Shown in pieces: positions 20,234 to 29,465 of a stretch of DNA of 64,000 nt (positions within the stretch are counted from its first letter, which is position 1; every line of letters begins with the position of its first letter). The notes under the pieces are model-generated. The model had not been told where the DNA came from, did no database searches, and saw only the letters and a program-made list of their open reading frames with translations. The stretch lies in assembly GCA_905221605.1 (NCBI GenBank), contig CAJNDS010002357.1, positions 915,331-979,330 on the forward strand, read 5' to 3'. Made by a program: the position numbers and the translations under genes. This DNA is from Symbiodinium natans (Eukaryota > Sar > Dinophyceae > Suessiales > Symbiodiniaceae).

Positions 20234-20287
20234 CAGCTCCTTCTACACTGTGGCCATCCCAAGGCGCCGGTCCAAGCCTGCACCAGC
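20234..20287. CDS. 54-bp exon-like island, strand undecided
   Basis: Perfect splice contexts on both strands. Minus: ACCACAG, WCRLGPAPWDGHSVEGA, GTTTAGGG. Plus: AAACCAG, SFYTVAIPRRRSKPAPAC, GTTTAGGG. Neighbouring islands favour minus, but this one shows how symmetric the arrangement is. Confidence 0.4.
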
Positions 20288-20489
20288 CTGTGGTTTAGGG
20301 TCTAGGGTCTAGGGTCTAGGGTTTAGGGTTTAGGGTTTAGGGTTTAGGGTTTAGGGTTTAGGGTTTAGGGTTTAGGCCCTCACCCAATAGGTCACGTACC
20401 TTTTGACCGAGGGCACCCACCTTGGGAACCCCGGGATGTTGGGTTTCACCCACCGCGGCATCCCTACTAGTGGTCATCGTTGCGCATAC

Positions 20490-20536
20490 CAAGCAGGTGC
20501 AGGACCGCCGCCTTGGCGCTCTGGCGCCCTTCCAAG
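20490..20536 (-). CDS. Putative 47-bp exon
   Basis: Acceptor CATGTTGCAG, frame LEGRQSAKAAVLHLL, donor GTATGCG. Good splice signals on both sides. Confidence 0.5.
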
Positions 20537-20907
20537 CTGCAACATGGATATCAGAACAAGGGTTCAGGGTTTAGGGTTTAGGGTTCAGGGTTCAGGGTTT
20601 AGGGTTTAGGGTTTAGGGTATGGAGGGTTGCAAGCAATAAAATCGTATTGCTGCTTGTGTCGGGCTCACGGTAAAGATGACCAGCCAAGCCCCAAAAACC
20701 TAAACCCAACAAGCTGAAGGCTGAGGGTTCTGGAGGTTTTGGGTTGAGGCTTCTGCAAGTTGGACTTTAGGCGGAGGCTTAAGCCCTAAACCCTAACTCC
20801 TAAACCCCCAAACCCTAAACCCTAAATCCGAAACCCTACACCCTAAACCCTAAACCCTAAATCCTAAACCCCAAACCCTAAACCCCAAACCCTAAACCCC
20901 ACATCAG

Positions 20908-20965
20908 CCCAGGAGGCAGCCCGCATATGAAGAGGCCCTCGCAAATTTCATCTGGGCTGGCCTTG
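20908..20965. CDS. Exon-like island, strand undecided
   Basis: Plus: CACATCAG, PRRQPAYEEALANFIWAGL, donor GTTTAGG. Minus: CCAAG, ASPDEICEGLFICGLPPGLM. Both are protein-like. Kept because the composition and boundaries match the other islands. Confidence 0.35.
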
Positions 20966-21425
20966 GTTTAGGAGGCTCCCCCCCAAGATCTCAGTCTTTT
21001 GAGGGCTATGGTAGGGGTTTAGTGTTTAGGGTTTAGGGTTTGGGGTTTGGGGTTTGGGGTTTAGGGTTTAGGAGGCCCTCCCCCAAGTTCTCAGTCTTTT
21101 AAGTGGGGGTGTGGGGTGTGGGGTTTGGGGTTTGGGGTTTAGGGGTTTGGGGTTTGGGGTTCAGGGTTCAGGGTTTCGGAGACATGTTTTGTGTACTCCA
21201 AGAGCCCCCGGAAGCCCTAAACCTGAAGGCCCCGGAAGCCCTGTCTTCCAAGAGCTCAGGGGGGTGTTCAGGTTAAGCTTGGGGAAGAGGTAACTGTCAG
21301 GGTTTAGGGTTTAGGGTTTAGGGTTTGGGGAAGAGGTAACTTTCAGGGTTTAGGGTTTAGGGTTGAAGGGTTGAAGGGTTTAAGGGTTTAGCTCACGTGT
21401 AAGGCGGGCTCAATTTCCAACTCAC

Positions 21426-21451
21426 GTCGTGGAAGTCTCGGCCGCATGTTC
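21426..21451 (-). CDS. Putative 26-bp microexon
   Basis: Acceptor CTTTGTGTTAG, EHAAETST, donor GTGAGT. A plus-strand exon using GTGAGG just to its right is an alternative. Confidence 0.3.
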
Positions 21452-21774
21452 CTAACACAAAGGTGAGGGAAGAACTCCAAACCCGAAAACCATAACCCTA
21501 AAACCTAAACCCTAAATCCAACATGAGTGCTGAGGTAGGCCCCGTGAGGGCTGATTTTAGCAGCATGAATCCCTCAAACCCTTGAAACCCCTAAGTCCTA
21601 AAACCCTTCGGGCTGCACCCCAACCACCTAAAAGCCTCCTAAACCCTAAACCCTCACAACCTCCACAATCTCCAAACCCCCCCAAAAAAACCCAAAACAC
21701 CTAAAAACCAAAAGACCTAAAAACCCAAAACAACGACAACAAAAAATCCCTAAAACCCGCAAAAGCCCTGCCAG

Positions 21775-21851
21775 GAGCCAGTCGATCGCGGTTGCCTCCG
21801 CCCGTAATCGACTCATCAGCACCTGTCATTTCGTGGCTTTCGGGGGAAGCG
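21775..21851. CDS. Exon-like island, strand undecided
   Basis: Plus: CTGCCAG, SQSIAVASARNRLISTCHFV then AFGGS, donor GTTTGG. Minus: CCGAAAG, HEMTGADESITGGGNRDRLA. Not repetitive and flanked by repeat on both sides. Confidence 0.35.
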
Positions 21852-22298
21852 GTTTGGTTTGGGGTCTAATTAAGGCTTAGGGTTTAGGGTCTAAGGCTTA
21901 GGGTTTAGGGTTTAGGGTTTAGGGTTTAGGGTTTAGGGTTAGGGCTTAGGGCTTAGGGTCTAGCAACTACCCATAAACCTTCAGGTAGGGCATTTCGGGT
22001 TTTGGGTTTACGAGTCCGCTTCAACCCGATGCAGGCAAACATGCAAGATACTAGGGCGCTTGTTAGGCTTAGTGCTGCAGGGTGTATATGGTGGGCTGAG
22101 AGTTTAGAGGGCTTAGGATATGTTAAGGTGGTCGTTCGGGGTGTTACAATAAGCCAAGGCCCTGAACCCTATGGGCTGGACTTGGGGGCCCTATGGATAC
22201 ATCATCCAAGGATGCTGTAGGGCTATATGGGGCTACATAGGGACGAGGGCCCATACAAGCTTAGACCCTGTAAAGCCTGAAGAGCTTCGCAAGTTCCT

Positions 22299-22394
22299 GA
22301 TGTTCCCCCTAATATTAACAGTCCTTCATAGGGATTCGGGTGCCCTCCGATTATAATCCCTATTAAGGACTGTTAGTATAAGGGGGAACATCCC
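22299..22394. repeat. M1 inverted-repeat element, well-preserved copy
   Basis: Left end gatgttccccctaatattaa then cagtccttcatagggatt; right end ataatccctattaaggactg then ttagtataagggggaacatc. Arms of about 40 bp are near-perfect inverted repeats around a short variable core. MITE-like, non-coding. Confidence 0.75.
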
Positions 22395-22639
22395 AGCCTA
22401 TCAAGTTGAGGTCAGAGAGAACAACACCCCTGTTTGTTTGATGGTGCATGGGCCTAGCGTCTAGGACCCTAAACCCTAAACCCTAAACCCCTAAAACCCC
22501 TAAACCCTAAACCCCTAAAACCCCTAAACCCTAAACCCCTAAACCCTAAAACCCTAAACCCCTACAACCCTAAAACCCTGGACCCCTAAACCCCTAAACC
22601 CTAAAAAGCCCCTAAGCCCTAAGCCTTGGACCCAAGTAC

Positions 22640-22684
22640 CTCGTCGAGGCCGGTGGCAAAGTGGCGCGCTGACCGGCGGAGAGC
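22640..22684 (-). CDS. Putative 45-bp exon
   Basis: Fifteen codons in phase, ALRRSARHFATGLDE, between acceptor GTTGTTGAAAG and donor GTACTT. Confidence 0.5.
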
Positions 22685-22876
22685 CTTTCAACAACACCAT
22701 TTTAAATTTTAGGTCGAGGTCACCTAGAAATTTGTGAGACCTAGCTCGCACATTAGAAACCTCTTCTCTTGTGCGCAGATAGTATCCAGATGTTGGTACT
22801 ACAACTTGGTTTTATTTAAGAGTAAACATTACTTCAAAACGCGAGCTCCGGGATCTGCTTGGAGGTTCTAAGGGCA

Positions 22877-23165
22877 GTTGGGTTTAGGGTTTAGGGTTTA
22901 GGGTAGGGTTTAGGGTTTAGGGTTTAGGGTTTAGGGTTTAGGGTTTAGGGTTTAGGGTTTAGGGTTTAGGGTTTAGGGTTTAGGGTTCAGGGTTTAGGGT
23001 TTAGGGTTTAGGGTTTGGGGTTTGGGGATTGGGGTTTGGGGTTTGGGGTTTGGGGTTTGGGGTTTGGGGTTTGGGGTTTGGGGTTTGGGGTTTGGGGTTT
23101 GGGGTTTGCGGTTTGCGGTTTGCGGTTTGGGGTTTGGGGTTTGGGGTTTGGGGTTTGGGTTTTGG
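22877..23165. repeat. TTTAGGG array adjoining a homogenised TTTGGGG array
   Basis: About 19 TTTAGGG units, one imperfect unit, then about 20 TTTGGGG units with three TTTGCGG variants together near 23105. The switch between repeat types is abrupt. Gly-Phe-Trp ORFs here are artefacts. Confidence 0.9.
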
Positions 23166-24204
23166 GGTTTTGGGCTGCTTGGAGGCTCATGGGTGGTTAT
23201 AAGGGTTATAAGTGCCCTAATAAGTAAGGCCGCTAGAAGTATACTTACCCTGCTTATTACCCTGCGGGTTCAGGTTGTATGGGGTGCTAATCTTTGGGGT
23301 CCTAGTATTACTTAGAGTGTGCGTATACTTTTGGGTGTCAGAACCCTAAACCCCAAACTTTCATATTATGCTTTTGTGGGCTGGTAATGGAAATCTACTG
23401 ATTCGGGTCCTGAATAGAAGGGTCTATCTCGGGGGTCCTAAGCCCTAAACCCTAAACCGTAAACCCTAAACCACTAGCTCTGTGCCTAAAATCGTAAACC
23501 CCCATTAGGGGTTTGGGCCTCCAAGATTAATATATCCGACCCCTTGAACACAAGACAGCCCTGGACCCCCGTTTAACAAGCACAAAGAGCGACTTGTCTA
23601 GGGCTCGGGCTTTAGGGATTAGGGTTTAGGGTTGAGGGCTTCGGCTCAGGGCACCATGACCCTTCCGAGACCAAACAGAATTCGTGAAAGGTGGTCATCT
23701 CATCTTCTCCTCCCAAAGCTCAAGCATTGTAGTTGATGAGGTCGCCGTCGTTTGTTTCCAAATCGATCTCAACTGGTCAGTCAAACCCTGAACCCCAAAA
23801 GCCCTAAAGCCTAAAACCCTGAACCCTAAAACCATGAACCGACAGGGCCTGCGCCATGGCGCACGGCGCTGCCAAAGATGGCGGACGGACTTTGGAGTGT
23901 ATTCAGGGTTTAGGGTTGAGGGTTCAGGGTTTGGGTTTTAGGGTTTAGGGTGGGTTTTAGACTTTTCGTGGGCTTAGGCGTAAGGCACAACTTTTCGATC
24001 TTTGAACCTTCAATCTTTCAGTTGTTGGTTTTACTTCAGGGTTTCGGGTTTGAATCAGGTGTGCAGATTAGAGGTTACTGGAAGGTTCATGAGAAGTTAT
24101 AAGTAGGGTTATGGTTGCCCTCAAAAGGCTTACAAGGTCTTTTAGGGTTTACAGGGTTTACAGGGTTTAAAGGGTTTAGGTGTCTATGGATCAGGGGTAC
24201 TTAC

Positions 24205-24263
24205 GGCTGCGAATGCGAAGCTTGCTTTGGCTTCGACGTCAAAGGGAGCCTGCGCGGAGACAG
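24205..24263 (-). CDS. Putative exon with strong splice sites
   Basis: Acceptor GATGATCTGCAG, frame VSAQAPFDVEAKASFAFAA, donor GTAAGTACC, the best match to a canonical donor in the window. Confidence 0.6.
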
Positions 24264-24299
24264 CTGCAGATCATCTGGGTCATCTGGACCAACTTAAGC

Positions 24300-24402
24300 C
24301 TAATATAGGGGGCCTTACTCATTTTGGGGTTGTCATAGTACAACTACTTCGGGACCAAAACGGAACAGCATTGGTAATTCTTCCGCCCCCTATAGTAGAC
24401 AA
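24300..24402. repeat. M3 element copy
   Basis: Starts taatatagggggccttactc and ends attcttccgccccctatagt, giving TATAGGGGGC/GCCCCCTATA-type terminal inverted repeats. Confidence 0.65.
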
Positions 24403-24639
24403 GTTTGAAGGGCTTGTAGGGCCCTAGGGCGTGCAGGGTCTAGGGGTGTTAGGGGTTAGATTCCACAGTTTCCGTGCTCAACTGATCGGATAAAGCACAG
24501 CTGTTGCCGTTTATAAGCCTTTTCTATGCGGCGATATATTAGGGTTTCTAGAAGCCGCTCGTAAAACTCCTATAGGGGAAGCCCTAAACCCTAAACTCCT
24601 ACAAGGAAGCCCACCCAACGAAACCGATTCTAGAAGTTG

Positions 24640-25172
24640 GATGGGAAAAGGAGGTGAAAACCTCCCTCCTTATCTCCAAGGGGGGGGTAGGGGGGGTCGG
24701 TGCACAATTTTTTCGTGGAGGACCGCGCCACCCGCATAGCGTAAACAGGCGATTCAGCACAGGGGGGTAGAGCGTTTTCCCCCCCCCCAGCCCCCCCACC
24801 CCCCCCCCCCACCCCCCCCCCCACACCCCCCCCCCCCACCCCACCCCCCCCACACCCCCCCCCCCCCACCCCCCCCCCCCCCCCCCCCCCCCCCACCCCC
24901 CCCCCCCACACCCCCCCCCCCCCCCCCCCCAACCCCAGAACCCCCCCCCGCCCCCGACCCCCAGCCTACCCCCCCCCGCCCAGGACCCCCCCCCACCCCC
25001 CACCCCCCCCCCCCTCCCCCTCCCCCTCCCCGTCTTTTTGGCTTGCCCCCTCCCAAACGTCTCACAGAACTCTGCCGAGCAGGCTGGGATGATCTTCGAA
25101 CCATGCGAGCTCGTTTAGACCTCTCAACTATGCTCCAGCGGGGTCGGCGGCTTGAGCCGGAGGCTCTTAAAT
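24640..25172. repeat. Dispersed repeat with hypervariable poly-C core, copy 2
   Basis: Same flanks as 8041-8410 (ccctccttat, cgtggaggaccgcgccaccc on the left; ctatgctccagcggggtcgg and ttgagccggaggctcttaaa on the right). The C-rich core here is about 250 bp, twice as long. Gly-rich ORFs are artefacts. Confidence 0.75.
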
Positions 25173-25207
25173 TTAGGGTTTAGGGTTTAGGGTTTAGGGT
25201 TCAGGGT

Positions 25208-25312
25208 AACGCGCCGTAATAATTAGAATGGGGTTTTGGGTTGTAGTATAGTCATAAAGGGGCCTCAAGGGAACACTATTTGTAGTAATTCTTCCGACCC
25301 TACACTACCCTT
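25208..25312. repeat. M3 element copy
   Basis: cgtaataattagaatggggt near the left, attcttccgaccctacacta at the right; same order of internal motifs as 4087 and 7213. Confidence 0.6.
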
Positions 25313-25374
25313 AGCGCAGCCCTCAGGTTTAGGGTTGTGGGTTTGGGGTTCAGGGTTTGAGGTTCAGAGGGTCC

Positions 25375-25452
25375 CTAAACCCTAAACCCTAAACCCTAAA
25401 CCCTAAACCCTAAACCCTAAACCCTAAACCCTAAACCCTAAACCCTAAACCC
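25375..25452. repeat. (CCCTAAA)11 array
   Basis: Perfect array just left of the exon island at 25469. Confidence 0.95.
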
Positions 25453-25468
25453 TCCCATGGCCCTAAAC

Positions 25469-25539
25469 CCTTCGGGTGTAGGACAGCATGAACTCAAGAC
25501 CTGCCTGCAAAGCCCCGGAGAGCTTCCCCAGCCTTGCGT
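25469..25539 (-). CDS. Putative exon, unidentified protein
   Basis: Acceptor AATCCTGAG, frame ARLGKLSGALQAGLEFMLSY then TR, donor GTTTAGGG. A clear amphipathic/hydrophobic pattern. Confidence 0.6.
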
Positions 25540-25689
25540 CTCAGGATTTAGGGTTTCTTTGGTTTAGGGTTTATAGGGTTTGTAGGGTTTATAGGGTTTA
25601 GGGTTTATGGGGTTTAGGGTTTATAGGGTTTAGGGTTGAAAGGGTTTAGGGTTTCGGATTCGGGGTTTGGGCTGGTTCTTGGAGGTACC

Positions 25690-25795
25690 CTCTGGCCCTT
25701 GAAAGGGTATACATGGGGATGGAATATATGGTACCCAACTCCCTCATTCCCTGCTAAGAACCAGTAGGTTTAGCAATTCGGGTTAGTAGGTTTAG
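25690..25795. repeat. M6 repeat copy
   Basis: Contains ggtacccaactccctcattc and ctgctaagaaccagtaggtt. The same parts, in inverted relation, occur at 53848-53977. A 22-bp piece ending tagcaattcgggtt is tandemly duplicated at its right edge. Confidence 0.45.
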
Positions 25796-26185
25796 CAATT
25801 CGGGTTGTAGGGTCTTAAAGGGTTTAGGGGTTTATGGCTTCAGGGTTTGGGGATTGTTAATTAGGGCTTTTCAAGGGCTTAGGCAATCATCTTGCTTTAC
25901 ATCCTTAAACCCTAAACCTTACGGTTTAGGGTTCAGGGTCTAGGGTCCCTACAATAGCGTTTAGGGCTTTGGGGGGTTGAAAGCCTTTCGGGTTTAGAGC
26001 TTCGGATACGCAAAAGCCCTTCAAAAACAGAGCGCCACCCCCTGAACCCTGAGAGCTCGCAGCCCCTAGGCTTAGGACTTAGGGCTTAGGGTTTAGGGCT
26101 TAGGGCTTAGGGCTGGTTTAGGGTTGTAGGGCTTAGGTTTTAAGGGGTTTAGGATTACGGTCTAGGGTTTTAGGGTTCAGAAAAC

Positions 26186-26235
26186 CACGAAAATGAAACC
26201 GAGGTGCCCGGAATGCAAGCCTTGGAATCAGTGTC
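26186..26235 (-). CDS. Putative 50-bp exon
   Basis: Acceptor GGCTCCAAG, frame DTDSKACIPGTSVSFS, donor GTTTTC. It lies about 155 bp downstream of the 271-bp exon. Confidence 0.4.
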
Positions 26236-26390
26236 CTTGGAGCCCTAAAGTGCATAAAGCCTATCAGCCCTAAACCCCCCAAATCCCCTGAAACTATTCA
26301 CGCATGCGCACGGTGCACAACCCGTTTCCACCCGGCAGTGTCCTCTACGGCCAACACTGATTGCACTGCACTGCACAAGCCCGAGTTCAC

Positions 26391-26661
26391 TGTGCTCGTG
26401 TCTGCGTGAACTGCCGAAGCTCGTCGGGCCAGCTGTTGCTGTAGGCCACCATGCCGCAGCGCTTGGTGTGACAGCCCTTGCCGGCCTTGATCTTCCCGAG
26501 TGCAAACACATGGATCTCTTCTTCCCGCTGGGCTGCCTCCGCTCCACGGCTAACTCCATCATTGACCGGATCGTCAGGAACATCCCAAGGATCATCTCGT
26601 GACCAATAACCACCATTCCTTCCATGGCGATGTCGTCGTTGGGTTCTTTGTGCTTCAGGAT
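26391..26661 (-). CDS. Putative 271-bp exon, the longest host-gene exon
   Basis: No start codon, so it is missed by ATG-based searches. Acceptor GGGGTGATGCAG, then about 90 codons including GGYWSRDDPWDVPDDPVNDG, HVFALGKIKAGKGCHTKRCG and MVAYSNSWPDELRQFTQTRA, donor GTGAAC. The Arg/Asp-rich first half and the second half with paired Cys/His look like real protein. I do not recognise the family. A 141-codon frame on the same strand starting at 26670 is a shadow. Confidence 0.6.
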
Positions 26662-27019
26662 CTGCATCACCCCGAAAACATATGAACTTAGGCCCCTGAA
26701 CCCTACAAACCCTAAAGCGAACCCCTAAACCCCCTCATTTAGCCCCCTAAACCCCGGAAACCTTTCCCTATACCCTGAAAACCCCAAACCCTCAAAACCC
26801 GAAGGCCTGAAAACCCTAGAACCCTCAGTCCTAAACCCTCTAAACCTAAGAGAAAACCTAAAGCCCCAATGCCCTGCAAACCCCCTAAAACCCCACTAAC
26901 CCTGACAGAAACCACACAACCCCCCCCCCCCCCCGTGGGTGGCTTAAATAGGGTCTATTTGGAAGCTGGGACTCGGGTTTTCTTATAGCCATACACGTTT
27001 CCACGAGGGTACGCTGCTG

Positions 27020-27757
27020 TCACGTCAGTCGTACTATGGAGGCCTCAGGAACAAGAACCAGGTAGTTCCTCTTTTCTCTTCTCTTTTTCTCCTCAATCCT
27101 AAAGTCGAAGGCTCTCGTGAGGAGAAGAGAAGGGAGAGAAGGAGGGAAAGATAAGAGGAACACGATTTTCATGGGAAGAGCCAAGAAAAGAATAGAAGAG
27201 AGATAAAACAAGGCGCAAAGAAGATGGTACTCTTCTTTATCTATCCTCTCTCCCTTATCTCTCCGTTCCCTCAAAAGAGCCGAAGAGATAGGCCGAAAAG
27301 AGGGGTATGGTGAAGTACGGCAAAGGTCCACGCACAAGGAGTCACCTTCTGCTTACCCTTCCACTGCTTGATTTTACAAGCTCCTTTCTTGTGTTTTATC
27401 AGTTAAAATTAAAAGGAAACAGAAGGAGAGAAGGGAAAGGGAAGTGAGAGAGGAGAGACAACAAGGAGGCCATTTTAATTTCCTGTGAGTTATCAAAAGG
27501 AATGCAATATTATGGGAAGAGCAATGGAAAAAAGAGTGGAAGAGAAATTAAGACAGGAGAGGGAGGTGCAAAAATAAGGCAAAGAGAAGATGGTGCCGTT
27601 TTCATCTCACCTCTCGTTCTTATCTTCCTCTTCTCTGGTTCTTTTCCCTGTGAAATAAAAAAACAAAAGGAAGGACAATGAACATATAAAGGAACCCGTT
27701 TTCGTTTTCCGTTTGGGCACAAGGAAAAAAAACAGAGGCGATAGGGCGAGAGGAGGG
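27020..27757. repeat. Purine/pyrimidine-asymmetric block with internal diverged repeats
   Basis: About 740 bp of GAGAA/TTCTC-rich sequence. The segment ggaagag...aagaagatggt...cttatctctcc around 27170-27270 recurs in diverged form around 27510-27630. Lys/Arg/Ser-rich ORFs on the minus strand reflect this composition. No gene called. Confidence 0.55.
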
Positions 27758-29104
27758 GGGCCTGCGATTTGACTCTTTGGAGCAAAAATTGAACCCAAAA
27801 TCTTAGGGACCAGGGCTTGCGATTTGACTCTTTGGGGCAAAAACTGGGCCCAAGATCTTAGGGACCAGGGCTTGCGATGTCACTCTTTGGAGCAACAAAT
27901 GAACCCAAAATCTTAGGGACCAGGGCTTGCGATTTGACTCTTTGGAGCAAAAACTGGGCCCCAAATCTTAGGGACCAGGGCTTGCGATGTCACTCTTTGG
28001 AGCAAAAAACGAACCCAAAATCTTAAGGACCAGGGCTTGCGATGTCACTCTTTGGAGCAAAAATTGAACCCAAAATCTTAGGGACCAGGACTTGCGATGT
28101 CACTCTTTGGAGCAAAAACTGGGCCCCAAATCTTAGGGACCAGGGCTTGCGATGTCACTCTTTGGAGCAAAAATGAACCCAAAATCTTAGGGACCAGGGC
28201 TTGCGATGTTACTCTTTGGAGCAAAAACTGGGCCCCAAATCTTAGGGACCAGGGCTTGCGATGTCACTCTTTGGAGCAAAAATTGAACCCAAAATCTTAG
28301 GGACCAGGACTTGCGATGTCACTCTTTGGAGCAAAAACTGGGCCCCCAATCTTAGGGACCAGAGCTTGCGATGTCACTCTTTGGAGCAAAAATTGAACCC
28401 AAAATCTTAGGGACCAGGGCTTGCGATTTGACTCTTCGGAGCAAAAACTGGGCCCCAAATCTTAGGGACCAGGGCTTGCGATGTTACTCTTTGGAGCAAA
28501 GATTGAACCCAAAATCTTAGGGACCAGGGCTTGCGATTTGACCCTTTGGAGCAAAAACTGGGCCCAAAATCTTAGGGACCAGGGCTTGCGATTTGACTCT
28601 TTGGAGCAACTGGGCCCAAGATCTTAGGGACCAGGGCTTGCGATGTCACTCTTTTGGGCAAGAAATGAGCCCAAAATCTTAGGGAGCAGGGCTTGCGATT
28701 TGACCCTTTGGAGCAAAAACTGTGCCCCAAATCTTAGGGACCAGGGCTTGCGGTTTGACTCTGTGGAGCAAAAATTGAACCCGAAATCTTCGGGACCAGG
28801 GCTTGCGATTTGACTCTTCGGAGCAAGAAATGAGCCCAAAATCTTAAGGACCAGGGCTTGCTTTGGAGCAAAAAACTGAGTCCAAAATCTTAGGGACCAG
28901 GGCTTGCGATTTGACTCTTTGGAGCAAAAACTGGGCCCCAAATAATAGGGACCAGGGCTTGCGATGTTACTCTTTGGGGCAAGAAATGAGCCCAAAATCT
29001 TAGGGACCAGGGCTTGCGATGTTACTCTTTGGGGCAAGAAATGAGCTCAAAATCTTAGGGACCAGGGCTTGCGATGTCACTTTTTGGAGCAAAAACTGTG
29101 CCCT
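27758..29104. repeat. 55-bp tandem repeat array, about 24 copies
   Basis: Unit begins GGGACCAGGGCTTGCGAT; spacing of successive units is 55 bp (27806, 27861, 27916, 27971 and so on). Two unit types alternate for much of the array: one with AAAATTGAACCCAAAATC and one with AAAACTGGGCCCCAAATC, giving a 110-bp higher-order dimer. The last third has a third type (GAAATGAGCCC). ORFs reading PKILGSFLAPKS repeats are by-products of the array. Confidence 0.95.
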
Positions 29105-29465
29105 AGTATTGGGGGGAGGAGGGCTCGTGATTTAGTATTGGGAGGAGGCCCGGGCTCGTAAATTAGTATTGGGGGGAGGCCCGGCTCGTGATTTAGTATT
29201 GCGGGAGGCCCGGGCTCGTGATTTAGTATTGGGGGGAGGCCCGGGCTCGTGATTTAGTATTGGGGGGAGGCCCGGCCTCGTAATTTGGAGGCCCGGGCTC
29301 GTGATTTAGCCCGGGCTCGTGATTTAGTATTGGGGGGAGGCCCGGGCTCGTGATTTAGTATTGCGGGAAGGCCCGGGCTCGTAATTTAGTATTGGGGGGA
29401 GGCCCGGGCTCGTGATTTAGTATTGGGGGGAGGCCCGGGCTCGTGGTTTAGTATTGGGGGGAGGA
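29105..29465. repeat. 31-bp tandem repeat array
   Basis: About 11 copies of GTATTGGGGGGAGGCCCGGG then CTCGTGATTTA. Each unit carries the palindrome GCCCGGGC. Directly continues the 55-bp array. Confidence 0.95.

Noticed and set aside
23720-23775. Terminal exon EIDLETNDGDLINYNA on the minus strand
   Set aside because: Plus strand is equally open (VVDEVAVVCFQIDLNW) and neither splice context is convincing.
24599-25104. Glycine-rich ORFs of 100-134 residues
   Set aside because: Direct translation of the poly-C/poly-G core of a dispersed repeat.
28097-29037. ORFs with PKILGSFLAPKS repeats
   Set aside because: Products of the 55-bp tandem array, no start context and no family.
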